Assembly (NCBI GenBank): GCA_032164295.1
Contig: JAJHTX010000005.1
Location: forward strand, 248,001 to 312,000
Origin: Inonotus obliquus
Taxonomy: Eukaryota; Basidiomycota; Agaricomycetes; Hymenochaetales; Hymenochaetaceae
DNA length: 64,000 nucleotides
Reading direction: 5' to 3'
The notes beneath the pieces are model-generated. The model did not search any database. It was given only the letters and a program-made list of their open reading frames with translations, and was not told the origin of the DNA. This document shows, one piece after another, positions 23,500 through 34,982 of the stretch (position 1 is its first letter; the number at the start of each line of letters is the position of its first letter). Both the position numbers and the translations under genes were made by a program.

Positions 23500-25020
23500 C
23501 GATTGAGAACTGGTCCACTTCTGCACCAATACCGAATCACCAATCCCTACGCCCGTCTTCCATCATAGTACCGAACCACCAGACTTCGATACCGATGATA
23601 CCGATACTGTACCGTCCACCCGTCCTGATACCGACGCTTAATACTCCACGCCTAGTCGATACTACGCCCTCGACAGCCCATACCATAGAAAAAGGCTCAC
23701 AAAGCTGCACTCGGTCTGCCATATGTTGCTGCGAAGAGTTGGATCATGGTCGAGGCTCCAAGCCCGACGGTATGCCCTTCCGAACCGCCATGCATCGATA
23801 CCGACGATACCGGTGTTGATACCGATGGTCCGCTCCGGTACCGGAGTTCGTTACGTGTGCTAGGTCGAGACCACGCCATCGGAGATCTACGTCGAGAGGA
23901 AGGTTGGGAAATGAATCAAGTCCACCGTACGCTGCTTCGATCTCGGAGGAGGCCATCGATCCGACTCGGAGGGGAAGCCAAGCAATGCCCAGTCGAGTCA
24001 GGCGACGCGTACCGGTCGATATCGAGGGGCTAGAGCGATGCTCAGGGACGATCCCAGGGTACTGATTGGTACCGAACGGTAGAGTACCCCATTGCCAAGG
24101 TTGGGTTGTACCGACACGTCAACATCGGAGCACGCCGTCCGATCGATCGGTAGACGCCCAGACTGACGCCGCACGGATCATGATACCGGAACAAAGGTAA
24201 ATCAGGATGACGTGCTTCTCCTACGACAGGGACATCGCCAGGAGCGCCCATGCGGTAGCTTGAGACACGTCCTTAATTTAGCGCTGGTCGACGTCGGTAT
24301 CGCCGCCCTACCTCGGTATCACTCGTCGTGAGTTTTCGTTGGGTTCTTGTCTCGTCCCACCCTATTCTTAGCTACCCCCTGATAAAACTTCTTATTCATT
24401 CATCGTCTTATGTTTCCCCTGATTGTAATTTTACATTCAATTCGACTTTATGTTCCATTTCTTGTACCGGATTACGGTACGATTCGACTTGTAAAAACCC
24501 CCCATTTGGTATCTTGAATGGCTACGGTATTATGGTATTTATAGCCTGCATGTTCTACTGTAGCAAACCAGCTAATCTGAGAGGAACTTCCAGAGTGAAG
24601 GTCCGGATTTTGCTCATCTCGTTCAAGTCCCCGTTCGTTCGTCTCGTCTCGTAGTCTCTGGTACCGATACCGGTAGTCGTTGTTCTCGTCTTCGTCGCCC
24701 TCGTCTCTCGTCTCACGACCAGTCCCATCAGAAACGCTTCCTCAGCTCGCCTCCTCTACTGCTTTGTTCTCTCTACCGTAATACCGGACACCAGACGACT
24801 CGGTATCGACGGATTCGTCTCGGTATTGATCGTCTCCTGATACCTCTCCTCTTGAGCGGTCACCTATAGTCTCCCGTACTCATCAATCCAGCCAGGCCCT
24901 ACTATTCTCTCTTGACGACTTGTCTGTGACTGTACGACTTAGTACCGCCACGTATCGGTCCTCCCAACGCATCTAAATCGTACCCCCCTCGTCCGGTATT
25001 TCTGATACCGGCCGCGTTCT
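23500..25020. repeat. TACCG/CGGTA-rich irregular repeat tract
   Basis: About 1.5 kb with many scattered copies of TACCG or its complement, often paired as CGATACCG or ATACCGATACCG (for example 23601-23620, 23797-23850, 24658-24675, 24995-25015). No gene is seen. It directly follows the truncated retroelement. It may be the body of an unknown repeat or a decayed minisatellite. Confidence 0.6.
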
Positions 25021-25327
25021 CGCACATTCATCGTTGGCCACACTTACAGAGGAAGACCCCGTTAACCCCACTCCTCTTTCTTTAGACAAGATTATTGTGT
25101 GACGTATGCCCCTTCGGGACCTGGTAAACTCTCCTCTGCTTCTGCTGCAGTCGCTGCATCTTCTTCATTGATATCTGTGAGCTTTGATGCCTGTCTCTGT
25201 ATGGTGATTGGTGGTTCTGATGAATTTTATTCTATAACTCCATGACGATGAAGAGTGCAATAAGAAACCTGCATAGAACCTTGATACTGCCTCCATCATC
25301 CCAGACGCACCGTCAGGCAGCTCTATC

Positions 25328-26244
25328 ATGGCTGGGCAGCAACTCATCAAATCACCGACAACGTCTCCATCCACCTCACCTGAGGAGCCAGATGAGGAAC
25401 CGGTGGAAGAGCTGGTCAGCGCGATATTGGAGAAGCCAGTCAAGCCCGAGACAGTCGCTGCTCCTAGCCGTGATGAGGACAGAGCTGAAAATGCTGACCA
25501 ACCTGAAATCGAAGCAGGGTGCGATGCTGCAGTTGAACCAGAAGTCGAGACTGAGGAGACAGAGCTGGAACTGCAACCCGCCCATCGAGCTGAGGCACTT
25601 GACATGCTTGCACAAATTGAACTACGGTTTGCACTAGTGAGAGAAGCACTCTACATCGAAAAGATGGAGGATCTGGCAATGGAAGAGGCGCTAATACTTC
25701 AGTGTGAGCTTTTGTTTATCTTGCTATCGTAAAGTTCAGACATTTATGCCAGCGAAGTACAGGCCTTCCTGAAATGCTACATTTGCAAAACAAGCTGCAG
25801 GCACATTATGACAGAAGACCTGAGCTCATCGCAAAGAAGCGATAGTGTGAGGACGACCATGTCTCATTAATGTGCAAAGTTGAAGAAGACACCATTTGGG
25901 GCTGGTGGAAGGTATAGATTCGTTGTTTTGGCTCGTTGATAATATGGCTGATTAGCTTTAGTATGAGAGAGACGATCTGCAAACTGAGATGTTCGCTGAA
26001 TCTGATAGGAAAAAAAGGCGACTTGAGAGAGAGAAACACTCTCTGGATCGTCCTCAGATTCGTACGTTATTCTACGTCTACCATTTTCACAAGGATACTA
26101 AGTGATTCGTTTTCAGCGCGGCCCATTCCGCAGGGACCAGTCGGTCGTGTGCCGACGAAACCCTTGACTGCACACGACCTGGTCAAGTATGCGTCCCCAA
26201 GATGCCACCCAAGATCACACAAAATCACGCTAAAATCGCAATGA
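25328..26244 (+). pseudogene. Sds3-like (Rpd3L histone deacetylase complex subunit) gene, broken
   Basis: Sds3 proteins are coiled-coil subunits of the Rpd3L deacetylase complex. The first exon (25328 to about 25703) has an acidic N-terminus and then R-A-E-A-L-D-M-L-A-Q-I-E-L-R-F-A-L-V-R-E-A-L-Y, the family hallmark. Next come E-M-L-H-L-Q-N-K-L-Q-A with E-L-I-A-K-K-R (about 25770-25845), in a frame not reached by the preceding splice, then TAG, then C-K-V-E-E-D-T-I-W-G-W-W-K to 25914, then L-Q-T-E-M-F-A-E-S-D-R-K (about 25976-26065) and, after a GTACGT...TTTTCAG intron, R-P-I-P-Q-G-P-V-G-R-V-P. The shift and the stop suggest a pseudogene. If the first 36-bp intron is mis-called, only the TAG remains. 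Confidence 0.7.
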
Positions 26245-26429
26245 ACCACTTGATCATAATTACGCCTACCCTTCGCTTTCTGTTCTTTCGACTCAAGACA
26301 CTTTGATGTTCAGAGCATTATGTATGTATTGTATTAGTATTGTAATGTATTATTGAAACCAATACAATATTATTACCCAAAAGAATATGTATGGAAAATC
26401 CTTCGTGAGCCAATAGAATCATCAAAAAA

Positions 26430-26590
26430 GCACTCAGAATCGCGTAGAATACATGTAGAATCCCTAGAATTCATAGAATGTAGAATGGGGGACTTTGTTT
26501 TTCCTTAGAATAGAAATTTCTAGAATCTGCAGAAATTCTGTAGAAATTCTACGGAATTTCTGCAGATTCTACATGTTCTACGACTTTCCG
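26430..26590. repeat. TAGAAT-motif cluster with near-perfect 25-bp hairpin
   Basis: Arms 26521-26545 and 26547-26571 are inverted copies with one mismatch and a single-base loop. They are preceded by several spaced TAGAAT motifs (26450-26520). It could be a small fold-back element. No target duplication was identified. Confidence 0.65.
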
Positions 26591-26929
26591 GGATTCTGGT
26601 TTTTCCTGATGCACTTGATCCGTCAAGTTTGAGCGCATTTGGTTCACGATATCAGCATCCAAGTAAATATTGATAAAGAAATGAAGCGAGCGTACATTAA
26701 CTGTAAGCCGTTCTCATACTCCCTCTGCATCAGGGACGACTGCTTGACCTCTCAATTTACCCTGACTACCTACTTCAAGTGTGAGCCTCGTAACCTCAGT
26801 GACGCTCTCAGTCGTATAACCATTCTGTTTACAGTATTCTTGAGATCTAGGATCTCTCCATGCTTGGAGAGTCTTCGAGGACGACAGCTTTCGTGACCTG
26901 AGTTTGGGAAAGTCCAATATCATATATCT

Positions 26930-27230
26930 CAGAGATGGATACAAAAACAATGTGTCGGGAAAGGCCGAGTTACCCGCCCTGGACAGAAACATCGGCGTAT
27001 CACCTCTCTTCGATCGTAGACCCTCTGCGCATATCGCACGTTTGTCGGACGTGGCATACTTTACCTCTCTCTTTTGGTGAGCGATGGTCGTACTTATGCA
27101 TCAATTATCCCACTCGGAAAAGGAGAACAGATCCGAAGGCCATACTATTGTTTAATACATGGATCGAGAGGACGAATGGGCCTCTACTCAATGCATGTTT
27201 ATTCGCAAGTATCTGAGACGTGGGTTTGCC
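26930..27230 (+). pseudogene. F-box-like protein fragment
   Basis: The frame starting at 26935 reads P-L-R-I-S-H-V-C-R-T-W-H-T-L-P-L and F-G-E-R-W-S-Y-L-C-I-N-Y-P. This is the segment just after the F-box in mushroom F-box proteins; compare S-H-V-S-R-R-W-R-G-E-T-L-S-Y-G-E-L-W-S-Y-L in the gene at 35417-36862. The F-box itself and the leucine-rich part are missing. A following stretch (27290-27400) is Glu/Gln/Lys-rich and may be a displaced piece. Confidence 0.55.
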
Positions 27231-27419
27231 AGTGAGTCTGCTTAACCACGCTCACCTGTGCTACTGAAAATCAATTGAACGGATGCTTGACCAGAGTGAG
27301 CGGAAGGTGGATGAGTTTGAACAGGCACTAGTCGAGTTGAAGCAACGAATCGAGTCTGGCATGAATGTCGGTGCTGCTTTCGTTTCGGTGCGGTCAGCGA
27401 AGAGAATGGACGAATTGGG

Positions 27420-28013
27420 TCCGTGTTAATGTCTATTCCCTCTTTCCTGATGTTGACACGATTCCGTCAGTGCTCAAACAGCAACTAGACCTGACACTGG
27501 TTCTTTTCGGATGACACCCGGAATGTCTTTTGGCTACACGGTGTCGCTGGGTCGGGAAACAGTATGATCAGTATGACCATTGTTGAACATCTTTGCATAT
27601 TGTTGTGACAAACTCGATGTACTGCTTGCAAGGAAATACAATAGTTATCATATACTTATATTTGTGTGATATGGATAAGAAATTCATCTCATGATTCGAA
27701 TGAATGCTGCATTCTTATAAGATCAATATGTGTGTATTGTAAAGCAATATATTACTTCCAATCAAAATATGTCTGCTTGTACCCTGTAGGAATTGAGATG
27801 CGTTGTATGCTCATTCGTGACCTTACATGCACCAGTCTTGCTGACCGATCTGCGTATGACTTATGGAATCTGACATATCTGATGCGATCTTACAACTACT
27901 TTCGTTACCCTGTAGGAATCGAGATCCGTTGTATGTGTAGTTACCTCTTTCGGGCCTTTTACTACTTATATGCACATGCATGTGACATGGATTCTGCTAG
28001 ACTTTTTCCCGAT
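27420..28013. other. AT-rich spacer with a 30-bp direct repeat
   Basis: No gene. TACCCTGTAGGAAT-GAGAT and flanking bases occur at about 27780-27810 and again at 27906-27936 with 28 of 30 positions the same. The stretch ends where inverted block A' begins. Confidence 0.5.
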
Positions 28014-28241
28014 GGAAAAGCTTGACAGACGACAGCGGTTATCTCACGTTTGAGCATAAGTTCCGAAGGTCAGCCTAGGTCAGCGCTTTTGCACTTGTAC
28101 TTACCCCTTGATTCACAGCTGAAGATTCCGTACCTCAATCGTGAAGCTAGCACGCTCCCGGTGAGTAATCCCTTGCTCATGGTCGGTGAGGTGCAAATGA
28201 AGGAAGAATATGACCTTGGGTGGACTGAAGATTCAAAAACA

Positions 28242-28620
28242 GAAGATTGGAGGTGAGGTATCCGAGAATAGAGAAGGGACTGGAGGTGGATAGAAGCGAA
28301 GCAAAGGTAGGATGGGGAGGCCGACTCTCTTGGTTAGGTCCGCATGCAAGGCAGTCCTTTCAGTTGACTTTTGCTCCCTCTTTCATTTGGGTGCCATCCA
28401 AGAGCCATCGCTGCTTGGTAGCATGCGAAACCTGGTTCCTTCCTGACATGCGTCAGTATTCGGTCGGGGAGTTTAGACCCTCTGTCTCTTGAGGAGCCCG
28501 TCTCCAGGCCTGGGAAGTACCATCGCTCCTGATCGCGATTGTGGCACGTCCTTACGTGTCTCTCTCTATCTTGCAACCTGTAATATGCCAATTTGCACCC
28601 CGGAAAGGTGAATGCAATTC
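28242..28620 (-). pseudogene. Zinc-finger type B 3' half (inverted copy)
   Basis: The minus strand reads F-T-F-P-G-C-K-L-A-Y, R-L-Q-D-R-E-R-H-V-R-T-C-H, W-Y-F-P-G-L-E, I-L-T-H-V-R-K-E-P-G-F-A-C-Y-Q-A-A-M-A-L-G-W-H-P, without stops. It is joined in frame to a type A fragment upstream (open frame 28828-28334, 164 codons). The leading Cys of the finger is replaced by Phe and CPG reads FPG, so zinc binding is doubtful. Confidence 0.6.
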
Positions 28621-28639
28621 GCGAACTTCGAGGAAGTTG

Positions 28640-29420
28640 GAAGGAGACGGGGGGACAGGACGAACTCAACGTCGCTATGGTCCATACCCCGCTGTAGCTG
28701 TGATGGAATTCCGCACTTTTGGGGTCCCATCTCAGACAGACCGCTAGCTGATAGCAATGGCTATCTTTCCCCCGTAACGCAAGTGGCCGAGGAAGTTCCT
28801 CTGACAGTTGAACCCCTCGTCGGGGCATTTAATTGTCAAAGAAATCCTCGTCTGGGCATTTGCAAAGATCTTTGAGGTTTTTTCCTTCCATCTTCGCCCC
28901 AGGACAGAACCACATTTTGTCTCGTACTGTTTTTCGCACCGTCAAGGAATGAGTTGCGAAGAGAACACAACGCTCCGGATGCCTTGGTTGTTTCCAGAGG
29001 ACTGTGCGCATGCATAGCCCGTGCTTTGCAGGTACGTGAAAATCTCGAACGCCGAGTTCTGCCCTACCCGGGCCTCGGTCATGATGTTGAAAGTCTTGCT
29101 CAAGAAAGGAGCTGATTATACGCGTCAGGTCCGTACGAAAAGTAAGCCCCTCGACAATCTGTCTCTGTGGCCGGCATCGGTTGCTGACGGAATGTCTGAG
29201 CAGAGCTCGCCCATACCAGGTACATTATCGACTGGTGCATAGTAGGCATCGTTCTGATTGAGTATTTGAATCGTAAACTTGCATGGCTCTGCGATGATGG
29301 GGTGTAGGAGATGCGCAAGTGGGGAAGGTAGCGTGGCGAATATTTCTCCATAAAAGACCCAGTCTTTGCCTCTATCCCGTCACTGTCTCCATCTCTGATT
29401 GTTTTGTGAGGAAGCATTCC
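28640..29420 (-). pseudogene. Zinc-finger type A remnant (inverted copy)
   Basis: The counterpart of 2700-3830. The minus strand shows M-W-F-C-P-G-A-K-M and C-K-C-P-D-E-D-F, a stop, and then a repeated C-P-D-E-G-F-N-C-like segment, so a short duplication broke the frame. Further upstream (29050-29300) exon-2-like sequence is visible. It is not functional as a type A gene. Confidence 0.6.
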
Positions 29421-29909
29421 GGCAACCGGCGTCGCGTGCTCCTCGATGAGAATTTCATCGATAAAATGTGCTGCGAAATGTGAGACGGCCGAATGATGAT
29501 CAAGGCTGATGTATTGGGTTATTGCTGGGACCGCAGATACTTGGGCTTGGTATGTGGCGACACCTTCGGCTTTGGATATTGACCATGCTTCTGTGTATGT
29601 ATAATTGGATTGGCCATACTCGACGATATATAGTTACATGAAGAATGGGTTGTAACATTAAAAAAACAGTACCAGCGGTACCCGTTCGAACTCTTCTGCG
29701 GTAATATTCGCCAACTTTCACATTGAAATCGAAGGGTCGCAACGGCCCGCACAGCGGAGGAAGTGAGGGAGTGAGTTGTTTGGAAGTGAGTCGTATACAA
29801 AATGTCAATATGCTTTCTGAAGAAGGCTAAGCCATTCACATTCCAACGTACAAACTCTGGCTTCATATCGCGTCATCTAATGCCTCGCCTTGCATGGGAC
29901 GACGGGAAA

Positions 29910-31000
29910 AGTCAGGCAACCGACTGAATCGACCACCGCGGCACTTCTTCCTTCTGCCCAGCTCCAACCTGAATAAGTTCCGAAAGTGTGCGCTTTTTGC
30001 GCCACTTGTGTGCATCTCCTACTTCACAACTGAAGATTCCGTACCCTAATCGTGAATCTAACACGCTCATTAATCGGTGAGGAGCAAACGAAATATGATG
30101 GATAAGCCGAATTGATGGCCTGTCTATCTTTGGATAGGGCCTCTGGTATGAACTGGAGAAGGGATCGGAGGCGGATAGGAAGGCAGAATGGAGGAAGACG
30201 TCTTTTGGGGGAGCTTTGTTACGTCCGCATCCAAGGCGTTCGATAACCTTCCAGTCGTTTGACTCTCCCCCTAGCACCCGGGATGCCACCCCTAAGCTAT
30301 CGCTGCTCGATAGCATGCGCCACCTCGTTATCTCCTGGCATAGATGAGAAGTCGGTAGGAGCGTATAAGCCCTTCATCTTTTCGACAGCGGCCCGCGTCG
30401 GCTGTCGTCGCCTCCAGGCCTGGGCGTTACCAGCGTTCGCACTTGTGGTGCATCTTCATGTGCCTCCTTCTGTCTTGCAACCTTGCATACGCTGAGTTGC
30501 AACCCAGAAAGGTGCACGCGACTCTTGAACTCGGGGCAATTTTCATTCGGGTCGTCTCCTCTGCGGCGTTGCCTCATTGTCAGGTGGTATCGTTGGTGGG
30601 GGCGAGGAGGAAGGGGACGTTGACGTTGACGACATCGGAGTCGCCACCGTTTGGAATCGGTTTAGCGTTGCGACAACAGAATCTGACATCGCATGCTCTG
30701 CATTCTCTTGAACATTGTTTGGGCTTCCGGCACCAGTTGAGCTCGAACATTGTTCGGGACTTATCAGCTGCGTGTGACCAGTACGGGCATCTGTCGGAGT
30801 AGTCGCTGGGGAACCATGTTAAGTATTCAGCGCTGCGCTGTATCAGGAAGCTTAACGGGGGTCGTTAGTGAAGGATGACTTTGTCGTAGAGTACAGGTGC
30901 TTACGAGTTTGTCTCCACTGGAATCATAGTATTCACCTAATCGAACGCACACACTACTCTACCAATCGAGTGCCCCGCGGTCCAGGTGATGATTGCGCAG
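29910..31000 (-). pseudogene. Zinc-finger family pseudogene, type B (inverted copy)
   Basis: The counterpart of 870-1930 with the same kind of damage: S-R-V-H-L-S-G-L-Q in place of the first finger, Q-V-R-T-L-V-T-P-R-P-G-G in a shifted frame, and the module tail in yet another frame. The upstream Q-L-I-S segment is still recognisable near 30760. The shared frameshifts suggest that it was already a pseudogene before duplication. Confidence 0.65.
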
Positions 31001-31886
31001 GAGTCAGGAGACGCACAGTCGGAAAGGACATCGGCGACATCGTCCATAGTTATTCGAGGTCGAGCGCGCTCGGTGATGAAAGGACAATAAGACTAGTTTC
31101 GCCTTGTCTGTTCCCTGAACAAAAGCCCGCCGTCCAGCATCGTTGCCTACGGGGGCAAATATATCGTTATTATTTATTCCTCTACTAATAGCTAAGAAAA
31201 TGTAGGCCAAAGCTCACATATCCAGGAAGACTCACAGAAACCATCCTCTTCCAGCCAGTAAACACCTTAAATACCACTTCATCCGAGCAACAGCTTCAGA
31301 GGCGAATCCGCGTAGACAACCCTTCGACCGTTCCCAACTGGCAAGGAGCGCGGTCCCATTGACCAGAGTGCAAAAAGGGACTTCCATTAGGAAACGAGCC
31401 GTAGCGAACTGTTCACGGAAGGCGAGAAAGGCATTACGGGAAGAGAAATGCGCCAGAGTCCAGTTATTGCAGTGAGATTCTGAAGCTGTACGGGCAACCA
31501 AAGCGATTACATAATACTGTGAAGTCCACAGTTTCCTTATATGGCAGATTTTTCACGAAGATTTAAGCCATCTTCTCTGAATTTTCAACCGACGTTTCTT
31601 CAGTCATTGCTTGAATGAGTAGTTGGCTTTGATTGAGCAATCATGAGTCGTAAGTTGTCTTCCATCGTCTCGCAAATTCACTCATTCATGGACTCCATCC
31701 AGGCGGCTTAGACGAGCTTGCTCCCACTGGGTTTCTCGTTTCTCGATACTGTGGTCAGACTGATGATGGTCAGATTAATGATCAGAGCACCGCTAGCGAC
31801 TGATAATTCACGGAGACGCTACTTGTACTAATTACAGATGGATCAGTAGTGATGCGTTGCTCAGAGATGGGAGTGCGAAGATGGAT

Positions 31887-33435
31887 CTATGAGGTGGGGA
31901 ACGACGGAGAAGACGAGGAGGTTGGAAAGAGAGGGGACAGGATGTAGTCCGCCAGAGAATTCCGCTTTTTTGGCGATGGATCCCATCCCAGACAGACCGC
32001 CAGCTGATAGCAGTGGCTGTCTTCCCCCCGGTAACGCAAGTGTCGGAGAAGGTTTCTCTGGCAATTGAAACCTTCGTCGGGGCATTTGCAGCGATCTTTT
32101 GTGTTTTTTGCTTTAATCCTCGCCCCAGGACAAATCCACATCAATGTCTCGTAATGCGTTTCCTTCATGTGCCTCCTCTTGGTGCTTTTGCTCCCAAATG
32201 TTCGGTCGCACCCTTCATAATCGCAGCTGTGTCGCCAAGCTCGCGTACTGGTGCCAGCGTTCTGGGCTCGGGTATTTGACCCAGAATTATCTCGCTCGGA
32301 GACACGAGAGGGAGCGGCGTGATCGCCAGAAAGATGGTTAGAGCTGCCGGCAACGAGACCGTTGACGGGTGTCGTCGAGTGCTTCGGCGTCTCTTGATAG
32401 ATGTTGTAAAGATCGCGTATTTGCGAACTTGCACATGAGTCAAGACTCATATGTTGAAGCCGGTTGATGTCGGCCTGTGGATCTTGGGGAACATGAGATG
32501 GTTCCGATCCGTGTCCGTCAGGCTCAGGACTTTCGGCGATGCTTGAGGTTGATGCATTCGTAAATGGACTGCCATGACTATAGGACAGGTAGGAAGAATA
32601 GTGCGGATGGGCCAGGGATTGGATTTCGAAAGAAGGCGCCGTGCTGTGTGTACCTGGGACGTACCCAAAGGACTGACCACATGCGGTGTACGCGCTGTCT
32701 AGATCAGCGAAAGGCCCGAACGCCGAGCTCTGCGATTCCTGGGACTCCGCCTTTGTGCAAGTCCCACTCAAGAAGGAGGGAGTCATCATCATCTCTTGAT
32801 AAGATGGATGGATGATGCCCGACTCCATCTGACTGTAATCGTCACCCCCGTACGAGACGGACGGGAACCAATTGGTATACCCGTCGGCGGCGGCATGAGT
32901 GAAAGGTTGACGGGCCAATGCAGTGGCGAACTGCGGTCCCATCCAGCACGACGGTCGCAAGTCGAGCGGGGAAACCCCGTCGACGGTGTGTCCCGAGTAG
33001 GCTTGTTCAGCTTGGTGATGAGCAGGGATCGTTCCTGCGAGGGAGGAGGACTAAACGGGCCCATTAATTACAACAGTCTCTAGAATGGAGAGGCAGTACT
33101 TACAGATGATTCCATGTTATAGCCCGTGCTCGTCTCTGGCCCTGTGGCTAGCATCGGTTGCTGACATGAGATCACATCAACAGGTACGTTACCAACCGGT
33201 GCGTAATAGTAGCCATCATTCTGGTCGAACGTTGAAACTGTAAGCTTACATTGCTTTTGCGGCGATGAAATGGAGGAAACACGCTCACATATTGCATCCA
33301 GTTATCAGTTGATTCGGCAGCAACGGGGACTGCGGGGGCAGGGTCTTGATCCGTGTTGTTGTACATTTCGTGGCCTGCATCGCCTACGTTAAACATTGGA
33401 AAGGGTGTGAAGGTATCTGGGTAATAGTGTGACAT
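31887..33435 (-). CDS. C2H2 zinc-finger family protein, type A (475 aa)
   Basis: Three exons on the minus strand, 33435-33289, 33220-33104 and 33050-31887, give 475 residues in one frame. The second intron uses the acceptor after CCCGTTTAG; the CAG 16 bases further on would break the frame. Exon 1 starts M-S-H-Y-Y-P-D-T-F and exon 2 ends N-M-E-S-S. The long third exon is Ser/Pro/His-rich and probably disordered. The finger at residues 364-387 is C-x4-C-x12-H-x4-H (C-D-Y-E-G-C ... H-M-K-E-T-H), followed by W-I-C-P-G, C-K-C-P-D-E-G-F-N-C-Q-R-N, R-H-L-R-Y-R-G-E-D-S-H-C-Y-Q-L-A and G-W-D-P. A nuclear DNA-binding role is inferred. The TATA box at 33535-33542 matches that of the type B gene at 6702. 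Confidence 0.82.
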
Positions 33436-33499
33436 CTCTGAACAGGATGTAAGTAGTTGAGGTAAAGCGCGGGAGTAGAAATGATGACGAGAGGAGGTC

Positions 33500-34100
33500 A
33501 AGTTGATGGAGGGACAGAGCGTTGAGTAGGGGTGTTTAAATATCTTTCCAGCAGAGTCCAGCAGAAGCTATGGAGTCCTAAGTTGGAACAAGAAGGAGTC
33601 AGGGCCCAGGTTCTGTGCCAAGTTCTATTGTTCTCATTCATCACCATCCCGATACGGTTAAATCACTGCGCTGTGGCCCACATCTCTACGAATGGGCATC
33701 AGTTTTTCTCTTCAGAATCGCGCGTCCCCCTATCACCACCGGCGGAATATAGATTACTGCTCACGCGCTGGATGGCACCGCTTTTGCAGACAGATCTGGG
33801 TCATTTGGATCGGTGGGGTGGATCATTCATCAATGTGGCTTCGACCTTTGGGCTTGGCCTTCGTATGTATCAGCTTACGAGAGAGGAGACCCCCTTCAAT
33901 TCATGTGATTAAAATATGCGCGCTGCTGACTATCCTATCCAGTAGTCTCTCAAATTGTGATGGACTCTTCGCGGCCAGATTCCGAAGTATTCTATTGGCT
34001 GCTTTGATCGGCGACTCGGTCCATTTACTTTCGGGATCCATCCGTGGAATGGAGAGCACCGAAGACAACCTACCGCTAAGCTGCTCCGGAGGAGAGTGAC
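33500..34100 (-). promoter_or_regulatory. Upstream region and TATA box of type A zinc-finger gene
   Basis: A TATTTAAA box (33535-33542, read on minus) lies about 100 bp before the ATG at 33435, within GGAAAGATATTTAAACACCC. The next 500 bp match the upstream regions of both type B genes (6081-6700 and 43050-43640), although the encoded proteins are only distantly related. Confidence 0.6.
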
Positions 34101-34606
34101 GAGGAGTCGGGCGACTTCCTTAGACTAAAGGCTTAATGTCGCTTGGACTCTGACAGGTATTCTACGAAATTGGCGGACGCTTATCCTTAGGTCTGAAGGT
34201 ACATAGGTCTATCTACTTAAGTCTGACCCGCGTCGGGATCAAATCTATCTCGACCTTCGGCTCAGGACGCAAACCGTGCATCCGTGTATGTAAGGTTTCC
34301 CATGCTTTGGATCGCATTGGTGGGTGGGGAAGATCGCTGCTGGATGATTACAGAGCTGGAGTAATCGACATGGCCGAAGGGTATGACAAGAACATGAATG
34401 GAAAATTATTTCCAATGTTATTTGGAAGGTATCTACGAACGCTCATAATTATCGCTTGTTCGACGAAAGAGCCACCACGAAACAAACTGCACGTCTAGCA
34501 AGTCGGGCAAGATTACGTATGCAAGTTTGATCGACAAAGTGACGTCATTCCTCAGCTATCGTACATATATCCACAACAATTATATGGTGTACTGAAATCC
34601 CAGAAA
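34101..34606. other. Intergenic region, no gene recognised
   Basis: The spacer between the type A upstream region and the small gene at 34607. Nothing specific was seen. Confidence 0.35.
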
Positions 34607-34982
34607 ATGTCGTCCTCAGTGCATATATCCCAGAAAGCTCACGGAAACTATCCACCGCCAGGCGACAGTGAGTATACCATTTCAGTCAGTGTCCGAAATA
34701 CCCAATCATATTTAAACAGCAACCTCGGAGAGTGGATCCTCCAACGCAGGTGTATTCGACCCAACCCAGACATTCGCACCTGTCAACGATCGAGGACTCG
34801 TCGACCAGAGCACAGCGGGACAACCGTTGGGGAATGAGGTGCAGGACGCGGTCCAAGGGAAAGACGAGAAGGCAAGGAGGACGTTTCAGGATGAGCAACA
34901 TGTACGTTCGAATGATTGCTATCCCAGTACTGATGAGATGATACTACATACATGATTCTACTAGCCAGCAGTGAGGCTCTGA
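34607..34982 (+). CDS. Small hydrophilic protein, unknown function (86 aa)
   Basis: Three exons, 34607-34667, 34720-34901 and 34965-34982, join in frame with GT-AG introns of 52 and 63 bp. The product is hydrophilic, with F-D-P-T-Q-T-F-A-P-V-N-D-R-G-L-V-D in the middle, then G-Q-P-L-G-N-E-V-Q-D-A-V-Q-G-K and a charged end. It has no signal peptide, membrane span or known domain that I recognise. The composition resembles small stress-type or seed-type hydrophilic proteins, but that is only an impression. The third exon is short (five residues) and the last splice is the weakest part. Confidence 0.5.

Larger units (their letters stand above)
28014..32045 (-). repeat. Inverted duplicate block A' (partner of 1-4480)
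   Basis: This runs antiparallel to 1-4480, for example AAGCTTGACAGACGACAGCGG at 28016-28036 against 4455-4480, and the zinc-finger tail at 31887-32045 against 1-148. Identity looks high (about nine bases in ten where compared by eye). The partner continues beyond the left window edge, since the whole gene at 31887-33435 must match sequence before base 1. Confidence 0.75.
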
